Shown here: piece by piece, positions 11,880-23,934 of the stretch
How positions within the stretch are numbered: the stretch's first letter is position 1
Layout: the number at the start of each line of letters is the position of its first letter
Source: Paragorgia papillata
Taxonomy: Eukaryota; Cnidaria; Anthozoa; Scleralcyonacea; Coralliidae
Direction: 5' to 3'
Length of the DNA: 64,000 nucleotides
Assembly: GCA_035771165.1 (NCBI GenBank)
Contig: JAWNZC010000100.1
Location: 1,164,001-1,228,000, forward strand
The notes under the pieces: generated by a model
What the model was told of the DNA's origin: nothing
Databases searched by the model: none
The model's input: the letters and a program-made list of their open reading frames with translations, nothing else
Made by a program: the position numbers and the translations under genes

Positions 11880-12804
11880 ACACGTGCATGCATCTGGCAG
11901 GCTTTCGGGTCTTGAAGATCACAATCTCAGGGACTAATAAACTGCCCCTTCTTACAAAACCATATAAGACTCGCCATTCATAATCAAAGTGGCGTCTCAA
12001 AATGGGGCTTGGACCCACAGCTGCTCTTGGTAATAGCATCTATGGATATGTTTCCTTGAATTAGTTGAGGTGCAAGTAGCACTCTCAAAGTCCATCTTGA
12101 GGGCATTGCCATCAAATGCAGCGAGACGACGAAGATCGTTAAATTTCTCCGGGTCTATTGATGGTTTGAGATACTTGACTAAGAATGTCTCCGCCATCTG
12201 TATTGCGCTTTCTGTTAGCTGCGCACAGTCGAAATTCAGGATCAGAAAGGAATTTCCTGGTTTGCGGACAGCTTTCAGGGCTGAAAGTTTAGGTGATATC
12301 TTGCTCGTTGTATCGCACCCAGTCAGCGCATGGAGTGCTGGAAGACACTTGTGAGCTCATCTCCCAGCGCTGTGCAGCTGTCATGGAGTGGTAATATTGA
12401 TCTTTTCAAGCGAAGCCAGAGTTCTTGCAGGACAAGATCTTTCCAATTGACTGTGATGTGGTATATAAACAGGCACACAAAGACATCTGTGTCACCTGAT
12501 GACAGCGTCAAGGATGTAGGTCCTGACTGGTGGCTTAGAATGTCCTGCACATGGAACATCATCGTATCCTGTCATCAGCTTCCTCGTGTGCGCAGCTGAT
12601 ACCATTCATGCCTGTGGTGATATACCGAGGTATAGATGGTTTGGTGCCTCGGTGATTGGTGGTGAACCACTCAACATAGAATGCCTGGAAAGCAGTTTTG
12701 CTGATGGAGGACGACCAAAAGTTCTCTAATACTACTGGAACATTTTGGTTCGGTGATATTACATCAAGGACATCCATTTCATTTGACTTTCCTCTTCTTC
12801 CCAT
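11880..12804 (-). pseudogene. Transposon-associated ORF, left-arm copy
   Basis: Minus-strand fragments in several frames read, in order: HEEADDRIR, GDTDVFVCL, a start of the ALTGCDT region, RKPGNSFLILNFDCAQLTES, then MAETFLVKYLKPSIDPEKF and RRLAAFDGNAL. The motifs H-EEAD-x-R-I and ALHALTGCD recall large uncharacterised transposon-linked proteins common in cnidarians (recognised from memory; I cannot name the superfamily). Stops and frameshifts show decay. Confidence 0.5.
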
Positions 12805-13104
12805 CTATACATTCTTGATGCTGTCCTCTCTGTAAGAGTAGTAAACGATGTGGATCTCAACACAGTTGTTAGATCTCATCCCAGCTTTGGTGACCATAGA
12901 CGTCAAGGCAATAGCAAAGTCTTGGTCATCTTCCATCAGCAAAACTGCTTTCCAGGCATTCTATATTGAGTGGCTCACCACCAATCACCAAGGCACCAAA
13001 CCTCTATACCTTGATATATCACCACATGCATGAATGGTATCAGCTGTGTGTGCTTCTCCATTCCCTCGGCTCAACTGCATACAAGGAGGAGGCTGACGAC
13101 GGGA

Positions 13105-13420
13105 TACGATGATGTTCCATGTGCACTGTGCGAGACATTCTAAGTCACCGGTCAGGACAGGTGTATTTGTGTGCCTGCTGGGAGACAAGCTCACAAAGTG
13201 TTTTCCAGCACTCCATGCGCTGACTGGGTGCGATACAATCAGCAAGATATCACCTAAACTTGCAGCCCTGAAAGCTATGCGCAAACCAGGAAATCTCAAG
13301 ACCCGAAGGCCTGCCAGATCCGTGCATGTGTGGCAAGTGTGCTCGCAAGAATGGGTGTCCCTGCAGGGTAGTTGGGATCAAGTGTCACAAGGAGTGGTGA
13401 GTGTTGCCAAAACCCTATCA
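13105..13420 (+). pseudogene. Transposon-associated ORF, inverted second copy
   Basis: A plus-strand copy of the same gene as at 11880-12804. It contains GVFVCLLGDKL, FPALHALTGCDTISKISP, KAMRKPGN and, after a jump that skips about 300 bp present in the left-arm copy, KTRRPARSVHVW followed one frame over by a Cys-rich tail (CARKNGCPCRVVG, KCHK). Gene and TIR therefore exist in both orientations inside one element, as after a fold-back rearrangement or an insertion of one copy in another. Confidence 0.5.
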
Positions 13421-13865
13421 CTGAATGAACACTGCTCATCATCCTCATACCTGAACTCGGTCGTGTTACCCTTCATGTTCCTTACCCTGGTTTACGTGAC
13501 ACATCCAAATGGGATTGCTTTGATTGTGGGATTTTCGCGACGCGATGCGGTATCCTAAGTTATCATATTGCCACCGGCGTAGGAAGCAGGGAGCTGGGGG
13601 GGGGGGCTGCAGCCCCCTGAAATTCTGAAGTGGGGGGCTCAGCCGCTCTATTATACACGTGTGATGGCTCAAAGAAACATCCAATCTTTTTTTTTTTTTG
13701 GACTCCAAGGCGTGCGTTAACTGAAGAAGGTAGATTTAAATTTTCTGTTGAGTGGTACTGTGTTTAATTCCTGATAATTGACGATCGAGAGCCCTTTCTA
13801 GAGCAAAGATATATAATTAATTGGTATTTTATAATCTTCAGAAATCTCTTAAATCTCCTCTAAAA

Positions 13866-14735
13866 CATGGCTAGAAATCCAGGACACTCAGCGGCAGTGG
13901 CCTGTGGGCTCATATTTAGATGGGATATTAATTTGAAAATTCTGATGGCTAAATATCGATAATTTCGGCTATAAACAGAAGTCTATAACAATAAATTAAA
14001 GTAGAGTTATTCGCCAAAATGTCCAAATTACAAAAGGTTTAATCGTCTAGACAGGCCTGTACACTCATACTCACAAAAATTGCCGCATAAATTTCGGTTA
14101 TTATTTCTGAATCCACAGTCACGTTTAATAATAATAACATCGGTTAAGACCCTAGCAACCTAGCAACAGCTCCATAAGAAATGGCGGACAAGAACCCGAA
14201 ATTATCGAGGAATGCATTGCTTCTTCACGCCGAGTTCAGTATTTATCTCGGCGCTTGATGGATTAAATTACAACGACTCGGCTGCAATAAATCGTACATT
14301 TTAAGGTGTTTGGGAACCTATTAAACAACGAAAAAGTGGAACGAACAACTCCGCAAAACAAAGTAACGTTCATCCCGAGCAAATTCAGACGTTCGCATCC
14401 TGGACAAACAACACAGAAGCAGCCAAAATTGGAGCTCCAAAATAAGTGCTATAGCAGATTAATAGACTTTAAACAGCGAATAAGAGGTATGCTTACGAGG
14501 TGCTCGGGAACCTATTTAGGACGCTCCAAACTTAATAGAAATTGTAGGGCTCAACGATTGTTCAATTTGGTGAAGTTTTGGACGTTCGCATGTCGGAATT
14601 TACAATAGTAAATAACCGAAATTGATTGTTTTTTATATTTCCTTAAGAAATCTATTGAAGGACGCCATATTGAATTAATTAAAAAGGGATTCAGTGCGCA
14701 TGCTTTGCCGCCATGTTGTCCTCGATTTCTGGCCA
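13866..14735. mobile_element. Nested ~870-bp MITE
   Basis: CATGGCTAGAAATCCAGGAC at the left is matched by CATGGCCAGAAATCGAGGAC read inward from the right end, followed by GCGGCA-rich sequence on both sides. It sits in the part of the right transposon arm that has no counterpart in the left arm, so it is a later insertion. No coding sequence recognised. Confidence 0.55.
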
Positions 14736-15621
14736 TGATGCAGGAAATGCCATTTCAGAAACATCTTCCTATGTCTCTGATATTGCAACCTGTGCGTGGA
14801 AGAAGTGACAACAGACAGTTACCTGTACTTGGCAACAATTAGAGCTCAAGTTGTGTTATTCTTTCAAATTGCAATATATATTACAATTATATGGGAAAAC
14901 AGTACTAATGTGGTTCTAAAAGTTGTATTTTTGGCTGTTGGGAAATTTCCCTGCTGATCTTTGAAACATTTCAGCTCTCTAGATACTGCTGCCTACTAAA
15001 GTAATAAGCTTTGTTTCTCATTTTTTAATTTAAGTTAACATTCCATTGATAATATTGATTGAAATTACAATCGCTTTATATTCATTAAATGCTCGCTTTC
15101 TTTCTCTTAAAAAAATTCCGTGATCAAATTCAAAATTGTCAGTTCAACTCTAGTAAATAACACAAATGTTCTAACTTTGCTCTAAGTCTGGAAAGTTTAT
15201 GTTAATAAATATATGACAATTCCAGTATGTAGGTATTTGTATGGTGAGAAGTTGCCCTAACGGTTTTTAGCGATTTTCTCGTAAAATATCAAATTAGAGA
15301 TTTTTCACTCTTGTATGACCCCCTAAACATGGCCATTCTGAACATTTTGAGCACCTAAAAAAATCTGTAGCTGAAACGGTTTAGAAGATACAGCTATGTC
15401 GGAAGTAGCACTTCCGGTGAAAAAGGCCGTGGTCATTTTCGGGCTGTTCGCCATGGATAGAGATTTTGGCACACATCCCAAGTTGTTCCTTGGGGTCATA
15501 TTAGCCTATAACAGTTGAGTTATACTCTCCTAAATTATGTGCATACAAGTCGAAGCCAGGTCCTAGACTACAACTAAACTCAGCGAGTCCATCTAACATA
15601 CAAGCATCTGGCTCTGCTAAA

Positions 15622-16731
15622 ATGCCAAAACTAGTCATCTCGAAATTTGATGGAACCCCTCAGGACTGGATCAGATTTTGGGGACAGTTTCAAGCTCAAA
15701 TCGATAAGTCTAGTCCTGAGCCAGTCACAAAATTTTCATACCTAAAAGAGTTAGTTGAAGTCAAGGTACGAAAGCTAATAGATGGACTACCTTTCACGAA
15801 CGAAGGATATGATAGAGCACAAAGAATCTTCTAGAAAAGCGTTATGGCCAAACGAGCGAGGTGGTTGGGGCTTATGTTCGAAGCATACTTGGATTACCTA
15901 CTATCCGAGAGCGTGATGTTGCTAAAATACATGAAACATTGTATGAAACATTGTTATATAACGTGGAATCTTTGCAGACATTGGACAGTTTGGGTAAACT
16001 TGATGCGGCGGTCAGGTTTAGAGGTGGTCAAGTGTGAACTTGCGATGACAAATGAGAACTGGAGTGATTGGACTTTCGTGGAATTTGTGGAAGCTCTTGG
16101 AAAGTGGACAAAGAACAATCCGGTCAAAGATAATCTGAGTGGGAAGTTCCGTAGAGAAAGTTCATTTTTGGCTAAACGAGACGATGCTTCATGTCCTAAA
16201 ATCAAGCGCTGTCTGTACTGTTCTAGTGATGCTCACCGAGCAATTAACTGTGACAAGTTCGTGAAATCTGAGGACAGAAAGGAAATCTTAGCTGAGAAAC
16301 ACTTGTGTTTTAACTGTACTGGTGCGAAACACAGGGCTGCTGCGTGCAAGAGCAAGGGCAAATGTTTGGTCTGTCAAGGAAGACATCACACCTCAATATG
16401 CGACAAGAGTCAAAAGCCTCGTGAACCTGGGATGACGGCAAATCATATCGGTCGAAGCGCTGTTATACATCCAGTAGTTGTGGTTCGTATAAATGGTTTC
16501 AAATTCCGTGCTCTATTCGATAGTGGTGCAAGTCATTCGTATGCGTCTTCTACAGCCATCAACCTTACTCGTGCCAATCTAAAATCTACTGGAGTCCGAC
16601 AGATCGCGATGTTAACTGGAGTGACAACAAGAACAATGCAAGTGTACGAAGAAAAAATGCACTCATTATCTGGTGACTTTGACCTAGATGTGAAAATTAC
16701 TAAAATAGAGAAGAGAGAGTTGTTATCATAG
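15622..16731 (+). pseudogene. BEL/Pao gag zinc knuckles and aspartic protease
   Basis: The first frame has MPKLVISKFDGTPQDWIRFW and FSYLKELVEVKVRKLIDGLP, the gag-like (DUF1759-type) domain of BEL/Pao. After a frame change near 15835 the second frame carries three CX2CX4HX4C zinc knuckles (CLYCSSDAHRAINC, CFNCTGAKHRAAAC, CLVCQGRHHTSIC) and then FRALFDSGASHSYAS, whose D-S-G-A is the retropepsin-like active site. The frame ends early at RELLS. Frameshifts and insertions make it a fossil. Confidence 0.9.
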
Positions 16732-16734
16732 GAG

Positions 16735-17007
16735 AAACCCCATTACAAAGAAATTTTACCCAAGTGTTCTCACCTGCGAGGAGTTCATATGGATGATGAA
16801 GACGAAAAAGAGTTTTTACCTATCCACCTCATCCTTGGAGCGAACGACTATGCCAAGATACGTACTAGCGAGAGTTTGCGAGTCGGTCAAAGCGGGGAGC
16901 CAGTCTCCGAACATACCAAGTTTGGTTGGTCCATTATGTCCCCAAGGGCAAATCAAGAAGTATCTCTAGGGTGCCTTGCTGTCAATTCGGTTACAATTCC
17001 ATTAAAC
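16735..17007 (+). pseudogene. BEL/Pao protease-to-RT linker, cut off
   Basis: Downstream of the stop the same element continues with HLRGVHMDDEDEKEFLP, HLILGANDYAKIRT and EHTKFGWSIMSP, all typical of the segment between protease and reverse transcriptase in BEL/Pao. It is truncated where the dispersed repeat at 17008 begins. No reverse transcriptase, RNase H or integrase of this element was found in the window. Confidence 0.8.
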
Positions 17008-17799
17008 AACGTTGGTGCAGAACAAAGTGGTTACTTAAATACAACCTCGTACCCAGTGACTTAACTCTGTCTGCCGCCCGGCCTCCACGTTCGCTGCGAA
17101 AAAAAAAACGGTCCAGGCTTGTCACGTGTCGTATGTATATATCAAAATACTCGATAGTGGGAGGGTGCCAGGTGTATAATAATGCTTGATCTTGCTGGAA
17201 TTGGCGAAGTAATATTTTGGATTTTGAAAGAAATGGTTTAACCTGCGACATGATTTTAAAACCGAAAGAAAGTTTTTTGACAGTTGTTTTAATTTACGCT
17301 GAGTATATTTAAGTTTTTACTGGAAGAATCTTTGATCTTCTTATTCTTTTATCTTTAACTTGGGTGCTTAAATAAAAATGTCGTCGATATCTCAGAATGT
17401 TTCACTCCAACTCCAGTTACGCCGCAGTTTTTATCTTTCGTCGCTTGATTATAAAATATGAATACGCCACCAGGGCAACGTTGTCGTCTTATTCAAAGTA
17501 TATTCAAATATCGTACAATACCAATCACCGACAAATAAATAAAAATACACGGTAACGTACCAAAATAGTAAAATGTCTGAAAACAAGATCATTATAGCAA
17601 GACACGTTAAAAACAAGTGTAAGATATACTGTAGAGCCATTGCTGTCATCTGCATGTCCTAATTTCATGTCGGTTATTTGGTCGTTTGGAAACAACGCGT
17701 TGCATTGTTTACTTAGAAAGATTGTATTATTTCAATTAAAGGATAAAAACTATGTTTAAAGTTACATTTATTCCGTATCTTATAGTTTTGATTGTTTAA

Positions 17800-18349
17800 A
17801 GTGCCTCTATGGTCTGTGGGATCTTTACATATTTAAATAATTTAGGTTAAAAGAAAATGTTTCCCGAAATTTTTTCTCAAAAATATTAAATGCTCGCCCA
17901 TTAACAGTGCTCCGAAGTTGGCCAAATCAGCCCAAATCGCGCCATTTTGAAAGTTAGACCGTTTTCGTGGACCTGGGCTCTAATTGATAGATTTACGTCA
18001 CATTTGCCTCACAGTCGGAACACCAACATTTCTTCCACCGAGTCTGAGTCAGACGAACCATCTTGGAACATATTGATGAATATATTTAAAGTTCTCATTG
18101 GTTAAATAAAGGTTTAAGAAACGCAATACCAAAAACACACTAAATAGTCAGAAGTTCGGTTCCGACCGTGACGTCACAGAGTAAACTCGCACCATGTCCC
18201 TAATGCACGGTCACAGTTATAGAGGTACCAACTTTGAAGCGCTGTTAATGGGCGGGGATTTAATATTTTTGAGAAAAAATTTCGGGAAACATTTTCTTTT
18301 AACCTAAGTTATTTAAATATGTAAAGACCCCACATGCCATAGAGGCACT
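17800..18349. mobile_element. 550-bp MITE with TTAA target duplication
   Basis: The inverted ends AGTGCCTCTATGG extend to about 100 bp of pairing (ttcccgaaattttttctc and its complement). TTAA lies directly on both sides (17796-17799 and 18350-18353). The sequence is absent from the matching place in copies 1 and 2. TTAA duplication is typical of piggyBac and Kolobok transposons. The outer bases AGTGC are shared with the fold-back at 37072-39203. Confidence 0.85.
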
Positions 18350-19213
18350 TTAAAAGGCAACAGCCAGTGTACCCTGGTGGCACACGACGTCGTTTCGACG
18401 TCGATTTGCGCTCAACTGAGTCGGGTTGCGACGTTAATCTACCAAAAATCGACGATATTTCGACGTCACTTTGGTTGTCTAGACGTTGAAATGACGTCAA
18501 CATTGTGTCGTCAAATTTTACGCAACTTAACCACAATACCGACGATGTTTCGACTCTGCGTTGTCAACGTGTCATCGACGTCACAAAGAGTTGTTCCTTC
18601 CAGGTTGAATCCACATCGAAAATGTGTCGTCAAATTTCACGTCACTTAATTACCAACAACGGGGGTATAGTAAGGGGTATTCTTCAGACCTCAAAGCATA
18701 AACTTGTTTAATTTCGACATATATCATCAAATGCATGTTGTACGAATGATCGTTATTTCAACTGTATTTATATTTTCCAGTATAAAGCAAAGACTTGCTT
18801 AAAAAATCTCAATGTTTAACTAGGCTTTTTCAAGGAAATTAAACAGATTAATAAAAACTCTTATGATTACTCAATAAGTTTATACGTGACCCTCGACAAA
18901 CTATATGTTTGGAAAGTACATTGATCAAGGAATTCAAAAATGACAGTTACAAACACTTTTGAGGTCACGTGCCCTAATTAGCTATAACAACTCTTTGAGA
19001 CGTCCCTGCCACTTTTGCCAAAGCTTATAAATTAATAAAATAAAATAAATAGATGTCAGCGCCATCCCCAAGGTAGAACACGTCCAAAACAGCGAATATT
19101 CAAGTTCAAAATCAATACAATTTACAACCTTCAAAACTCAATCAATGGCAAAAAAAAAAATGCTGACCATCAGCTCACTGTCCTTTTATATTGTCACTGA
19201 GATCGTCCTCTTT

Positions 19214-19984
19214 CAATATCGTACCCAGAGCCTGCGATCCTTTCGGTCAGTACCAAGGAACGGAGGTTCTGGGAAACTCCGATGAAAAAAACGAACAAAA
19301 TTGGGTTTATGTTCCCAGTGCTCTGGTTCCCAGTTCCCTATAATTTGTTACTGTCATTGACGACCTTTAGCCGTTCGAAGACCAGGGAAAATATTTGTTT
19401 ACCGATAAAGAATGGCCCAGTATGTTTTACAAAGCTGTTGACAAAGCGTTGCGATAGAAATGGTCTTTCTTACCTTTTTTCAAAATCGTCAACAGGACGA
19501 TTTGACGAGAGTGTTTTATATGTCCAAGTCGCCATCGGCACTCGGCGGTGATCGGCCCAGCCGCTCATGTAAGGAATTGTACTTTCTGTCAGGAATTTTG
19601 GCTAAACTACATCGACCTTGTATTTGTATTCTCTAATATAATTTTAAAGATCTGAGACGAAACTGCGAAGAATTACGAGACGAGCGAGACGATGGATGTT
19701 TGTTTGGCGACGAAGCGAGAATAACAATAGTTTTAACTTGTAAATTGTCGGGATTTTTGCTGTTTTAAATTATTTCATGTGTTCAATTGTATTTTGGGTC
19801 TGTCGTGTATAATTATGTGTTACAGAACGTCGAGAAATGATTAAACAAGTTTGCAACGTGCACATTATTTGAAATGCTACTGTTTTTAAACTAACCGATC
19901 AGATGACAAGTTTCATCGGAGTTCCCCAGAGCCTCTGATGCTTGGTAATGACCAAAAGGATCGCAGGCTCTGGGTACGAGATTG
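19214..19984. mobile_element. 771-bp MITE, probable 9-bp target duplication
   Basis: Left CAATATCGTACCCAGAGCCT and right (reversed) CAATCTCGTACCCAGAGCCT form an inverted repeat that extends to GAAACTCCGATGAAA. Flanks gtcctcttt and gacttcttt match 7 of 9. Absent from copies 1 and 2 of the host repeat. The GTACCCAG terminus and the 9-bp duplication suggest the same MULE-like group as 28393-29991. Confidence 0.7.
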
Positions 19985-21027
19985 GACTTCTTTTGGTTCC
20001 ATTACGTTCTCGCCAGGATCCGTCTCGTCATGGCTGATTTCTTCTTGATCATAAGTCCCGTTGAAATCGGTATCTAATTCGTCGCCATCCTCACCTGACA
20101 ATTCGCGCTCCATCAAAAATTTCATCAATGTTTTAAAGCACTTCATCCGAATCATTAATTAGGTGACCTCTCAGCACCATCTCCAAGGCAGAACATGTTC
20201 AAAACAGCCAATATTCACGTTCAAAATCAATACAATTTACGAACTTACAAAACTCAGTCAATACTGGAGAATGCTGACCAATGTTCCCTAGAGCCTGTCC
20301 AATTGTTTCAATCCTTAAGATCCCCCTCGAGATCTTTCTATTTTTTGATTATTCAAATAGATAATATATGCAGTTCTGGTCGCTCAAAAAAGTGCGCGAC
20401 CGGATATTAAAGGTTGATTCTTTCATTGAGGTTATTTTAACCGATTATAAAAAGATAAGGAAAACTACATTGTCTTAAATTTCGTATTATTTCTTATTCT
20501 GGGTTGGCAACCTATAGCTTGACAAAGCTAATTAAAGGTTTCTCTGCATCCGTTGGTTTAAGCGGATTATTCTACAGAATTTTAACCAATCATAAGAGAT
20601 GGACGTGTTGCTTATATTTGGTAACACGCCAGACGCGGAGTACCGTCTTCGCAGAGGTCCACCCACTGTTCAACTAATCAGAAATTGCGACATTTTGATT
20701 CGCTGAGCAATTAAGCTACGTTTGATTCGTCGTGTGCAAGGGTTGTATGCTAGCAATGTGAGTTGAAGGCACAAAGATTTTTTGCATTTCACTAGTTATT
20801 TACTGAAGCTTCAGAAACAACTACCACTTAACTGCTTAAAACAAGAATGTAGCTGCAACGTCGTATGCATTTTAAATTAATAGCTGGACTGTGTATTTGT
20901 CTAATGAATAGATTATGCCAATGGAGATTACTCGCAAATGAAGACCGACAATATTAAATACTTGACTCGGTTTTATTTGTGTTCGCGTCTTCTCGTTCGA
21001 GATTGAAGAAAGAACTTCGATCAATTA

Positions 21028-22220
21028 TAGCCTGCAGTGCAGACGCGCCCACCACCCTCCTGAAATCGGGGGAATGTGGTCTGCGAAACGGCGTTCGTAA
21101 TCGTGTTCCTGGTCACGTGAACCAAAATAATTAATTTTAGGCTAGCATAATTTTCACACCAATACTCTATTTGCAAGTCACTGTTATTAGGCTTGCGATT
21201 ACTTTCACGTTTGTTTCGTTGAACATTTAAAAACAAATCAATCAATTTGGACAGGTTTCTTTGAAATCACGCCGCAAGTTCATCGATTTGTTTTTAAATG
21301 TTCAACGTTTTCTTACGAAACTTGCAACTTTCAAACCTAAATAATCGCATTCCTATAAACGGTAGCTTGCAAATGGCAGTAACAAAATGGCGTCGTTCTC
21401 TCAAGGGATTCAGCGTGCTTGTTGGATTTTTTAAATTAGCGGATTATAAGACGAGCAAATACGGTGTTTATTTTGGTCGACAGTTCTATTTTGAGGGAGA
21501 TTATATTGATGAGAGAATGGACGAACTGGCGAAAAGCCAACAGCGTTTAATGTGAAGAAATTGAGACTTTTGTTGGTGTCGATGTTGTTATTTAATATTC
21601 CAAGCTGATTGCGATTATTATCTGGATCAGTAGCAAGTCGTTTCGACGGAGAACTCGTCTGAGTACTGCCACAATCGAGTTCTATTTTTCTTACATTGAG
21701 CAGCTGGCATGGAAGTCTTGAATGATGTAAATCGTAGAGGTCGCCTCGACTTTTCACAGATTATTTATTGCACCGTTTTATTACGGTGTTTTTTTAGTTC
21801 CTCGACACAAGATTTGCAAATATATTGTGACTTCGGATGAACTATAAATTCAAGCGTAGCTTTAAATTCTTCTTTCGCTTTAAATGCACCTTTTCCATCA
21901 ACCAGGTTTTTGTCGTTATGTTTCAAAATTTCACAAGAGCAGAGAATACATGTTGACATTTCAAATAGGATAGACAAAGGAAGACAATATAGGGAGGGAA
22001 AACCCGCTATATATAGCATTTTCGCATGAGAATTTGCTAATGATAAAACATCTGACAAATCAAATATCGGCTACTTAAATTACCTTTTGTCAACCAATCA
22101 CATATTAGTCCTTAAAATCTGGTGAAGTCTCACGTGACCAGAACACGATTACGAACGCCGTTTTGCAGACCCCATTTCCCCGATTTCAGGAGGGGGAAGG
22201 GCGCGTCTGCACGCAGGCTA
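21028..22220. mobile_element. 1.2-kb element with TAGCCTGC ends and exact 8-bp TSD
   Basis: Termini TAGCCTGC are followed by AGACGCGCCC in inverted orientation, and the arms continue through CTCCTGAAATCGGGG. atcaatta flanks both sides (21020-21027, 22221-22228) and occurs once at the empty site of copy 1 (near 3488). An 8-bp duplication fits hAT or P-type elements. Confidence 0.85.
21765..22058 (-). pseudogene. Element-encoded double-CXXC zinc domain ORF
   Basis: Minus-strand ORF inside the 21028-22220 element. It contains CILCSCEI about 30 residues from YICKSCVEELKKH, that is, two CX2C pairs like a small zinc-binding module, with a Lys-rich linker. Such N-terminal double-CXXC modules begin many uncharacterised cnidarian multi-copy proteins (from memory). 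Downstream Ser/Thr-rich fragments (21431-21757) are frame-shifted, so the gene is probably dead or spliced. Confidence 0.45.
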
Positions 22221-22505
22221 ATCAATTACTGCATAGATAGTTACAATTCTCTTCCATGGTCAAACCGGGTCCTGATATCTTAAATATTACTGAATACAAA
22301 GACCACGCTTCGTTGCCATGGACATGACTACATGCAAACTACAATATTGACATATGCTAATATTTGTATAGACGTCGCTGGGACAGGTAGCTTATTTGGA
22401 AGTATTTGCTTGTAATTTTTCAATTTAACAGTGGAACATTACTAAGATAAAAAATAGGCACGCAATGCGTACATGCGTCTACGTGTAGAGCCATGGTGGT
22501 ATACA

Positions 22506-23860
22506 CAACCTCCTACCCAGGTCCTTGCCATATACATCGTTTACAATCACGTGACATTAGACGTTATATTGGTTGATATTTTCAGTTAACGTAAATTTCC
22601 AATATCCTTGTTAAGATGAACATGACGGTCAGCAGTGTGTCAATTGCAACAGTGTTTGTCAACTGAAAAGTAAACCAAGACGGCGGAGGTGATGTCATGT
22701 GCAAACGACCTACTCACAATTTTCCTCGTTAAGCATATGCTTTAATAACAACCATAGTAATTGTAACAATATGGAAACACATATTAAACCCACAACTCTA
22801 GTAATTAAATCTACATCACATGCATCATGTGAGTGGATCTTTGATACTGGCAGTGTAATTAATATAACAACAGGGCACATAGCAATATACCAAAACTGGA
22901 AATGGCCAATTTAACTTGAGAAAACACATATTAAGCATGAAAGAATTTGCTACTATATATATGCACAAATAATACTGCCATAACGAGCTACATACTGGTA
23001 CTTTTATCTGAAATTATGTGTATTATCGTAGTGAATAACATAGGTAAAATTGACATATATTGTTTCCTTTGACTAAACTGGCACAGATTATTTTACTTCG
23101 GTCAATTATATCATAAACAATGGGTCCAAGATTTTCCTCAATGTCATTTGCTATTCTCAGTAATAATGCAATATACACAATATAGGATACTCCACATAGA
23201 TATTTCAGGACAAAAGGCGTCCTCTTTAATTTTTACAAAATTATTTTTCATGCCAATTTGGGGACTCATTTGTTACCAATATTCTAATAGAACAGTATTT
23301 ATTATGTTTGTGGAGGACTTATAATTACATGTCCGCATGGGAACTAGTCAAAGCAACGCAGCGCGGTAATGAAATAGGCGACTGTTTCGCACATTCAATA
23401 TATACAATAAAATACGTATGTATTTCACCTGTACGTCGTTTAATACCATGCGCGATAGCTCCGGCCGTTATATCTAATAGTCAAACTCACCAAGACGTCG
23501 TTGGTAAAAGTAGTGATAAACTCTCATAAATTAAGACAACTTTTGCTGACAGCTCGATCCGCGATTCGAATGCTTAAAACAAATATTCTCCCTTCAGTGA
23601 CACACTGCCAGGAGCGCCACAAAGCCAACAAGGGGTCGGTCTGAGACTTTGGCATTCGCGTTAAATTGTATTGTGTTTCGGATTGTTTTTGTGAGGCCGT
23701 TGTGCATTTCGTGAAAATTCATCACGCCAGATGTTGGCATTTTGTATGAATAACGTTCAGGCCCATGATTTGGAAATGAGGCGACAAGCCCGGACCAGAG
23801 ATTTTGGCACCTAGCGGCCTCGGGCGGCGAGCGGAGATAAGACCATGGGTAGGAGGTCGT
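22506..23860. mobile_element. MULE-like non-autonomous element, 1.35 kb
   Basis: Left CAACCTCCTACCCAGGTCCT and right (reversed) ACGACCTCCTACCCATGGTC are inverted termini. Its right half (tgtatttcacctgtacgt, gattcgaatgcttaaaac) matches the right half of the element at 28393-29991, so the two are family members. No clear target duplication remains. Confidence 0.7.
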
Positions 23861-23934
23861 TTCAAATAGAGGTTGACGTTTGATAGAAAATAGATTATCA
23901 CAAGGAGCCCATCATCATCATGCGGACGCATCCT

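Larger units (their letters stand above)
11217..15570. mobile_element. 4.35-kb DNA transposon with ~0.7-kb inverted arms inside gag
   Basis: The outer ends are inverted copies of AGGACCTGGCTTCGA, and pairing continues inward for about 700 bp (11221-11900 against 14890-15566), with landmarks such as GGAAGTGCTACTTCCG and ggaaatttcccaacag. It interrupts BEL/Pao gag: coiled coil to the left, SKFDG domain to the right. The exact edge and target duplication are uncertain by a few bases. The interior holds two opposed fragments of the same gene and one nested MITE. Confidence 0.75.
17008..22340. repeat. Long dispersed repeat, copy 3 (interrupted)
   Basis: Aligns in order with 783-3610: the ggtgcagaacaaagtgg start, the GTACCCAG segment, the ACGT-rich block (reduced), the tattttccagtataaagc segment and the end catggacatgactacatgc. 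Three segments absent from copy 1 interrupt it at 17800-18349, 19214-19984 and 21028-22220. Copy 1 thus acts as an empty-site reference for dating and for reading target duplications. Confidence 0.8.
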
